From contig CAJNOL010000809.1 in the NCBI GenBank assembly GCA_905250125.1, positions 1 to 64,000 on the forward strand: a stretch of 64,000 nucleotides of DNA, given 5' to 3'. Positions 58,193 through 64,000 of this stretch are shown one piece after another (position 1 is the first letter of the stretch; each line of letters starts with the position of its first letter). The notes beneath the pieces were generated by a model, which was not told the origin of the DNA, did not search any database, and worked only from the letters and a program-made list of their open reading frames with translations. Origin of the DNA: Rotaria sordida (Eukaryota > Rotifera > Eurotatoria > Philodinida > Philodinidae). The position numbers were made by a program, and so were the translations under genes.

Positions 58193-58210
58193 ATCATGAA
58201 ACTTTTTACA

Positions 58211-58218
58211 TATAAAAG
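58211..58218 (+). promoter_or_regulatory. TATA box of micropeptide gene (58 kb)
   Basis: ACATATAAAAGCAGG, starting 61 bases before the ATG. The TATAAAAGCA core is identical to the 41-kb gene. Confidence 0.7.
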
Positions 58219-58271
58219 CAGGGATTCAAAAAAGCCAAATCGTTTTTCATTATAAAATACCGAATAACGAC

Positions 58272-58427
58272 ATGTTCAATCCACCGGTTGATGATAGTAA
58301 GATGAACTTTGTATTTATTTAACTTACTAATTGTTATTATTTAGTGAACGCAGCTGCAATGCTCGTCGAAGGTGATTGGAAGGGTAATAACACAACAGAT
58401 CCTCCTTGCACAAGCAGTGGTAGTTAA
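58272..58427 (+). CDS. Micropeptide, MF[D/N]P family, 35 residues
   Basis: Exon 1 58272-58296 (25 nt), a 48-nt intron 58297-58344 (GTAAGATGAA ... TTATTTAG, with a CTTACTAAT branch-like site), exon 2 58345-58427. The peptide begins MFNPPVDDMNAAAMLVEGDW and ends DPPCTSSGS. It has one Cys and no signal peptide or membrane segment. Family members are at 41298 (no intron) and 63622 (same 25-nt first exon and related intron). A hairpin containing AATAAA (CATCTCAAATAAATGAGATG) lies about 85 bases after the stop, a plausible 3' end. Function unknown. A strong TATA/CRE promoter with a short leader suggests a highly or inducibly expressed transcript. Confidence 0.68.
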
Positions 58428-61400
58428 ATGCAAAGTTCTGATTCATCTAAAACTAGTTAATTCAACTTAATCACTATTGATATTAACATGTACATTACCA
58501 GATGTGTTCTACATCTCAAATAAATGAGATGTCTAAATGAATATTTATTTTTTGTTTTATTTATTTTTTGTTTATTTATTATAATCAAAAAAAAAAGTGT
58601 TTTTGTATATATATATATATGTGAAAAGAACATCGACAATAAATCTCAAAATATTTATGATAATCAAGAAAAGAAAAAAAAATATCCTTAATTATTATTA
58701 AATAATAGAATAATGAAATAAAAAGAAACATATATAACGTACAGTTTATACCTGATATCGTCTTAAAATATGCAGTACGCGAAAGTTGATCAATAAATCA
58801 ATACGTATGTTTTATAAAATACCTACTAAGCAGGTATTAATATATTTGTCTTTTTCTTTTTTTTTTAAATGTAAGTTACAGATAAGAAAAAAAAACGTAA
58901 GAGAGATTTGATATATTGTATAGGTAAATGAAGAAGAAAATGTTATCTTGTAAATCGAATTGTTAACATATTTTAATGGGTTTGAATAGTTTATGAAATC
59001 AATATAAAACTGAATGAATTTCTTCAATTATTATTTCAAAATATGAAGGATATGAATTATTTTTTTACTTATAATTTTTGTTTATGACAATTGACGCAAT
59101 ATTTTTTCCAGTTTATGTATGATTCAAGTAAGAAAATGATGAAATTTTGACGATTATTTTTCTATTCTTCAATAAAGACTATTTGCTTTATTGCGCATTC
59201 ATAGAGCCGCATTTCGGTTCTCATCAAACTTTATCCGATTGAATTGAAAATTGTTTTAAAGATACCTAAGAGTATATCTCAGAGTTAATTTCTAAAAAAT
59301 CTCACTTTCATTTTTTTATACGTAAATATTCGATGCATTCTGAAGAATATTTCCAAGTATCAGTGATAGAAATTTCAGTCTGATTGGTTTTAACGCCTTC
59401 GAGAAAGACTCAAAAAAGATTATATAGCAATGAGCTGACCTCCCGCTGAAGGTCCGTGAAAAAAAGAGGAAAAGTAGGAGACTCTTATTTCAATTCTCAA
59501 AATCATAAAAAACCCTTAAAGTAAAGGGAAAAACTCCAATATCACAAAACTAATCTCAATTTGGTAGTAGCTTTAAATATAACGGGTGTTGCCAGTCTGT
59601 AAACAAAGATATGTGCCTGTTAGCTAAAATGAGTTCTACGCTATATGATTGCTCAAAGATCACCTAGAGAAAAAAAATTCAGCTTAAGCAAATCTTTCTT
59701 TATCGAGATTCAGTTTCTTAAAATTACGTCGGCATAAATTGTAAAACTTTCTGTAATAGTAAGTCTTCTAGTTTCGGATATCTAATTAACTTAGGAGAAA
59801 GAGTTTAGTATGGTTTTTCTAATATTCTTGTAGCTCATGAAAAACTCGATCTAGCTTTCATTGCTTGTGAAAATTAGTTTTTCATGCCAATAATAAATGA
59901 TAACAATCAAGTTTTTCAATGGTTTGCATGTCACAAAAATTTACGTGTAAAAAGGAGTTCAAAATGTTACATCTAAGACAAGATATTAAACTTTTTTTTT
60001 CGAAGAAATCAATAGCAAAATTGCAGAAATTTACAATACATTTTTTTAGCAGTTTTAGAAAAATCGAACTGTTTTGTCTACTAATGTATGAATAGAAGTT
60101 TTACGAAACATGTCCTTTCAGAGAAAAAAGAGTTAGCTTCCTCTCATTCTTCTGTTCACATGCAACAGTCTAACATTTTTTTTCCAGGAACTTTTGCAAT
60201 ACCTGTTATGTTACGCTATATTGATGTCAAACAATCTATCAAAGTTATTATTATCTCTATTATTCGCATTGGATGTTGTAAAAGTCGATTAAAGTTTCAA
60301 TCGATTACTTTTCATTATCTATCTTGTTGCAGCTTAGTTCCATTGTAGTTGCATATAGTATTTTTATAGGTGTAGCGTTTTCTCGATGTGAAAAAGAAAA
60401 AAAAACATCCGTGTTCACTATCATACATGAACCTACTATTGCTAAAAAAATTTATCTATGCTAAGTTTTTCTCTGTACTCTTTACTTTTTGATTAAAAAG
60501 AGGTGGAGTGAGTGGTCAGAGCGATGAGTGAACACATTTGTTTTAGATGTTTCTGATTGTTTTGTTTTTTTTGAAGTATAATTATCGAGAAATTTAATTA
60601 TATGATAATAATCATTCACATCTTTACGGAATGTTTGACATGCTCAAAAGAAAAACGAAGAGTAAGACTTTCATGAGGTCTTTTTTTTTAAATTCATAAA
60701 TATAATATCATTCTTTTGTTGATTGAAGATTCAATAAGAAATTAAAGGAGGAAAAAACCATGAATCTTTATTTCTTGTTTGTTTTGTATTCGATAATATA
60801 ATGTTACATTGCTTTTATCAAATATAAATTGGATTAGTTTACATAGCCGTAATGGGAGATTTTGAAAAGAAAGAATTGCTTAAATAAAAGTTAAATGATA
60901 ACACTACTTAATAAGGATTATCTTACGAGATAATCTATCCGACTGGTAATTTCCGTTTGAAATTACATTTTTGCTCATAGTGTAGATAAAAATCTTAAAA
61001 GAATTCGTGCCATTAAGTCTTTCTTCTCGAATTATAGTCATTTTACTGAAATTCTCTCTCAACAATAGTTCTCATTGTGACGGTTTCTGATGGAAGAAGA
61101 GTTAGTGCTGATGGAACTACGCTTTATTATATTTCTTCTTCTCAAGAATTACATCGTTTCCAAACAAAGTATACACTTATATACTCGCCTATCAGACAGA
61201 AGGAAGGAAGAAAAGGATAAAGTGTAGCATGACGTACGAAGTAATAACAGAAAGATAAGGACAATACATAAGATGAAAAGAAATAATAAGAGCAGGTCAA
61301 ACATCATGCATAATACGCACTTAATCGGGAGCGTTACACTCATGGCTCCTGTAGTGTTCTGAAAGTTTCAGCTTAAATGGATGACTTTTTGTTAGGATCT

Positions 61401-61689
61401 CGTATGTCTAAAAACCTGGATTACTTTTTTGGAATTCTTGTGTGAAAGTAAGATTTTTTGCAAATGTATTATCTCAAAAGGGAAGCATCTATTTGAGCTG
61501 AACCTTTCAGAATATCATAGTGCAATTCCTGCATGATCAAAGTATGAAATACAATGTATCTGCTGTTGCTGATTGCTAGAAGATTGTTTTATTCTATCTA
61601 TTTTGGTACACATTTCTTTACTGTCCTTTTCCAAAAATGCAGTAAGAAAGTAGTTTATGAGACATTATCTTTGATTGTATGAGTTCTAC
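58428..61689. other. Intergenic, no gene recognised
   Basis: AT-rich. An open stretch at 60088-60348 has no recognisable content. No other structure noticed. Confidence 0.5.
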
Positions 61690-62388
61690 CTGGAAGAACC
61701 TTTAAAAAGAAAGTGGTGCTTTTCCCATAGGCTATACCCTCCCCCCCTCCCGTAAGATTTCTTTTCGTTTCAATATTTTTTGGTTATGGGTAGTATGAAG
61801 ATGTACAATCATTCAACGAGACCTTGGACATTTTTAGTCTTAGCAAAAAAAAACAATATTTTAGAGAACGGTCATTAATATAGGAAAGTACTAGAAAATA
61901 GGTAGTATTTAGAGGTTTCTGTAGTCAAAAGTTAGTTTTTATGTAAAATGCGTATGATATTCAGAATCAGCATAAAAAATTACACTAGACAGTCTATTTT
62001 GCATTGTAAAATATTTTCCATGAAAATTTGACCCGTAGGAGACCAGGAGAGAAAATCTCATGGATAAAAGGTTGAGGGGGAGTAGGGGTCAGATTTCCAT
62101 GAAAAATATTTTACAATGGAAAATAGACTGTCTAGTGTAATTTTTTATGCTGATTCTGAATATCATACTCTTTTTACATAAAAACCAACTTTCGACTACA
62201 GAAACCTCCAAATACTACCTATTTTCCAGTACTTTCCTATATAAATGACCGTTCTGTAAAATACTGATTTTTTTTGCTAAGACTAAAAATGTCCAAGATC
62301 TGGTTGGATGATTTTACATCTTCGTACTGCCCACAACCAAAAAATATTTGTGCGGAAAAAAAAACTTGTGGGAAGATATAAGCGCCAT

Positions 62389-62920
62389 GTCCATAAAGTT
62401 ATCAGCATATTCGAGTATTTTTAAAAAATATTCGATTCAGGAGTTGTCCTGGTCAAATAAATAACTGTCCTGAATGCAGAATTGAATTTCGGTTCGAATG
62501 GCCGTCTCAGATATCCAATAAAAAATCATATAGTGCCACAAAAAAAATTAAAATTACTTTTTATGCCCGAACAATAGAGCTAAAACGCGGATTTCAGCAT
62601 AATATTCAAAATACTACTTGTCCCACTAAAACAAATGACTGTCCTTGATNNNNNNNNNNATCAAGGACAGTCATTTGTTTTAGTGGGACAAGTAGTATTT
62701 TGAATATTATGCTGAAATCCGCGTTTTAGCTCTATTGTTCGGGCATAAAAAGTAGTTTTAATTTTTTTTGTGGCACTATATGATTTTTTATTGGATATCT
62801 GAGACGGCCATTCGAACCGAAATTCAATTCTGCATTCAGGACAGTTATTTAATTGGCCAGGACAACTCCTGAATCGAATATTTTTTAAAAATACTCGAAT
62901 ATGCTGATAACTTTATGGAC
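62389..62920. mobile_element. Nested palindromic element with 13-bp flanking duplication
   Basis: Two 261-base arms, almost perfect inverted copies, start GTCCATAAAGTTATCAGCAT. They meet at ten N. ATATAAGCGCCAT (13 bases) flanks both ends (62376-62388 and 62921-62933). The arms differ at only a few bases. The real interior is unknown because of the gap. Long terminal repeats would suit a MULE-like element, but the duplication is longer than usual. Confidence 0.85.
62650..62659. other. Assembly gap (10 N)
   Basis: Ten N exactly at the dyad of the palindrome 62389-62920. Probably a scaffold join where assembly stopped at a hairpin; the true missing length is unknown. Confidence 0.98.
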
Positions 62921-62955
62921 ATATAAGCGCCATTTCCTTTGTTAGAACCTTTTGA

Positions 62956-63468
62956 ACTTAATTTTTAGATAATATATAATAAATTCTAAGTAAATTTAAC
63001 CATCTAGAAGAATAATCCTCATTCTTTTTATGTTATACAGACATAATTAATTGTACTTCTTCTAAAAATAAATCATGGAAATTTTGCATCATTATTCTCT
63101 AGATATTATTACAAATAATTTGTTTGTCACGGTGTCTTGTTTTATTTTATATTACTTTAATTGTCTATATGGAATTATTTACCTTTTAGTGTATTTTGAT
63201 TTGTACGTATATAGTGCACGTGAGTATTATTTTGTGTTCTTTTCAATGATTTTTTTTTGGTCCTATATTTAAAATATTTCAGTGATTATGATAATATTTT
63301 TATTACATGATTAATAAGAATAGATTTGTTTCGTTGTTATTCGAAACCACAAAAACGACAACATTATTGATCAATTTTCGTATGAATCCAGGTACGAATG
63401 TCTGATTTCGTAGAAGACACTTGAAAAAAACGTCAAATTCTTTGAAAATCATACACAAAGCGTTTTTA
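62956..63468. other. Intergenic upstream of the third micropeptide gene
   Basis: AT-rich, no gene recognised. Confidence 0.45.
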
Positions 63469-63476
63469 TCGCGTCA
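63469..63476 (+). promoter_or_regulatory. Weak CRE-like site
   Basis: TCGCGTCA, 6 of 8 matches to TGACGTCA, 69 bases before the TATA box. A degraded counterpart of the perfect sites at 41 and 58 kb (inference). Confidence 0.35.
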
Positions 63477-63545
63477 TTAAATAAAGAAGAAAAAAATCTT
63501 TTCTTTTCTTTTCTTTCATTGTACAAAAATCATATCTTACTAGAC

Positions 63546-63554
63546 TATATAAAG
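63546..63554 (+). promoter_or_regulatory. TATA box of third micropeptide gene
   Basis: CTATATAAAGAC, beginning 76 bases before the ATG. Confidence 0.55.
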
Positions 63555-63621
63555 ACATGAAATTTTATATAAAAAAAAAAATCAAAACTTAGCTAAGAAG
63601 AATCTTTGTAATCTATATACA

Positions 63622-63741
63622 ATGTTTGATCCATATACTACTGACTGTAAGATAAAATTCTTCTTATATTTATTTAACTTTTTTTTGCATTGTGTTTTAG
63701 CGGATGCAAGTAATATGTGTACTACTGGAGTAATTATTTAA
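63622..63741 (+). CDS. Micropeptide, MF[D/N]P family, 21 residues (short or decaying)
   Basis: Exon 1 63622-63646 is 25 nt, exactly as in the 58-kb gene. The 54-nt intron 63647-63700 starts GTAAGATAAA and contains TATTTATTTAACTT, also present in the 58-kb intron (GTAAGATGAA, TATTTATTTAACTT). Exon 2 63701-63741 ends at TAA. The peptide reads MFDPYTTDSDAS then NMCTTGVII, so the AAAM block and the SGS end are missing. It is either a truncated paralogue or a pseudogene. Confidence 0.5.
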   Translation: MFDPYTTDCKIKFFLYLFNFFLHCVLADASNMCTTGVII

Positions 63742-64000
63742 TTTTAATTAATCCATATAAAATAAAATTATTTTTTTTGTCTCTAATTAGAAAAACGATA
63801 CAATTGGTCTTGTTTATAGTGAGAACAATTCAACGTCGTATGGTTCTATGGAATCTACCGGTGCATAGTGTCAAGGTGAATAAAAAAAAACACATCATCA
63901 AAAGTCATCAACACTCGATTGGTACAACAATAGTACAGAACGAGCAAAACTGTTTCGATGTATTAATTTTTTAATTTGCAATGAATATTACGTGTTTTGT
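63742..64000. other. Window end, nothing recognised
   Basis: AT-rich. An open frame of about 85 codons overlaps the end of the micropeptide gene but looks like chance. Confidence 0.45.

Larger units (their letters stand above)
61690..62955. mobile_element. Foldback element interrupted by a nested element
   Basis: GTAAAATATTTTCCATGAAA, CAGAATCAGCATAAAAAATT and AGGTAGTATTTAGAGGTTTC on the left are inverted on the right of a short centre at about 62035-62087. Arms run from about 61772 to 62034 and from 62088 to 62355. Weaker pairing continues: the left end GGTGCTTTTCCCATAGG and a GAACCTTT stretch reappear inverted on both sides of the nested element (GGGAAGATATAAGCGCC before, TTCCTTTGTTAGAACCTTT after). 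Confidence 0.75.

Noticed and set aside
60088..60348. 86-codon open frame (+)
   Set aside because: No domain, no promoter, no splice signals; consistent with chance.

Overview
This AT-rich window with short introns looks like nuclear DNA of a bdelloid rotifer (Rotaria/Adineta type). The evidence is: (i) a paralogous set of arginine-type ADP-ribosyltransferase (ART) genes fused to kinesin-light-chain-like TPRs, an expansion I associate with bdelloids; (ii) an intronless P450 that reads like the fungal CYP504 phenylacetate hydroxylases, which fits the high level of foreign genes in bdelloids; (iii) interstitial TGTGGG arrays, the bdelloid telomere unit; and (iv) GT-AG introns of about 45-70 nt. 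The species assignment is inference; no search was possible.

Layout. 0-26 kb is accessory: a small C-terminally anchored membrane protein (1.6-2.3 kb, -), an ART-TPR gene broken by two amber codons (4.3-7.3, -), a hAT-like MITE (7.4), the CYP504-like P450 (9.2-10.7, -), tRNA-Gln(UUG) with decayed repeats around it (11.7-12.4), a degenerate ART without TPRs (13.8-16.3, -), an intact ART-TPR gene (19.1-21.2, -), a TPR relic (24.1) and a divergent nuclear receptor (24.6-26.1, -). 31.4-37.2 kb holds a complete 12-exon WAPL cohesin-release gene (+), with foldback and piggyBac-type insertions in its two longest introns. A heavily decayed ART-TPR pseudogene follows at 37.7-38.5 (-). 47.3-51.9 kb is a 6-exon glypican (+). 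53.5-54.8 (-) is a small gene, possibly with a SERTA domain.

The most unusual find is a family of three micropeptide genes (42, 35 and 21 residues) at 41.3 (-), 58.3 (+) and 63.6 kb (+). All begin M-F-[D/N]-P. The two longer ones share a promoter: a perfect TGACGTCA, 65 bp, then TATAAAAG, with a TTCCAACT box at an identical 18-bp distance from the TATA box. I recognise no described family.

The intergenic DNA and long introns are full of long foldback (inverted-repeat) elements of at least six families, several with target-site duplications. One is nested in another and spans a 10-N assembly gap at 62650-62659. GTG/CAC-rich hairpins recur, three of them with a conserved core. Apart from the micropeptide genes the genes look independent of one another; no operon-like arrangement is expected.
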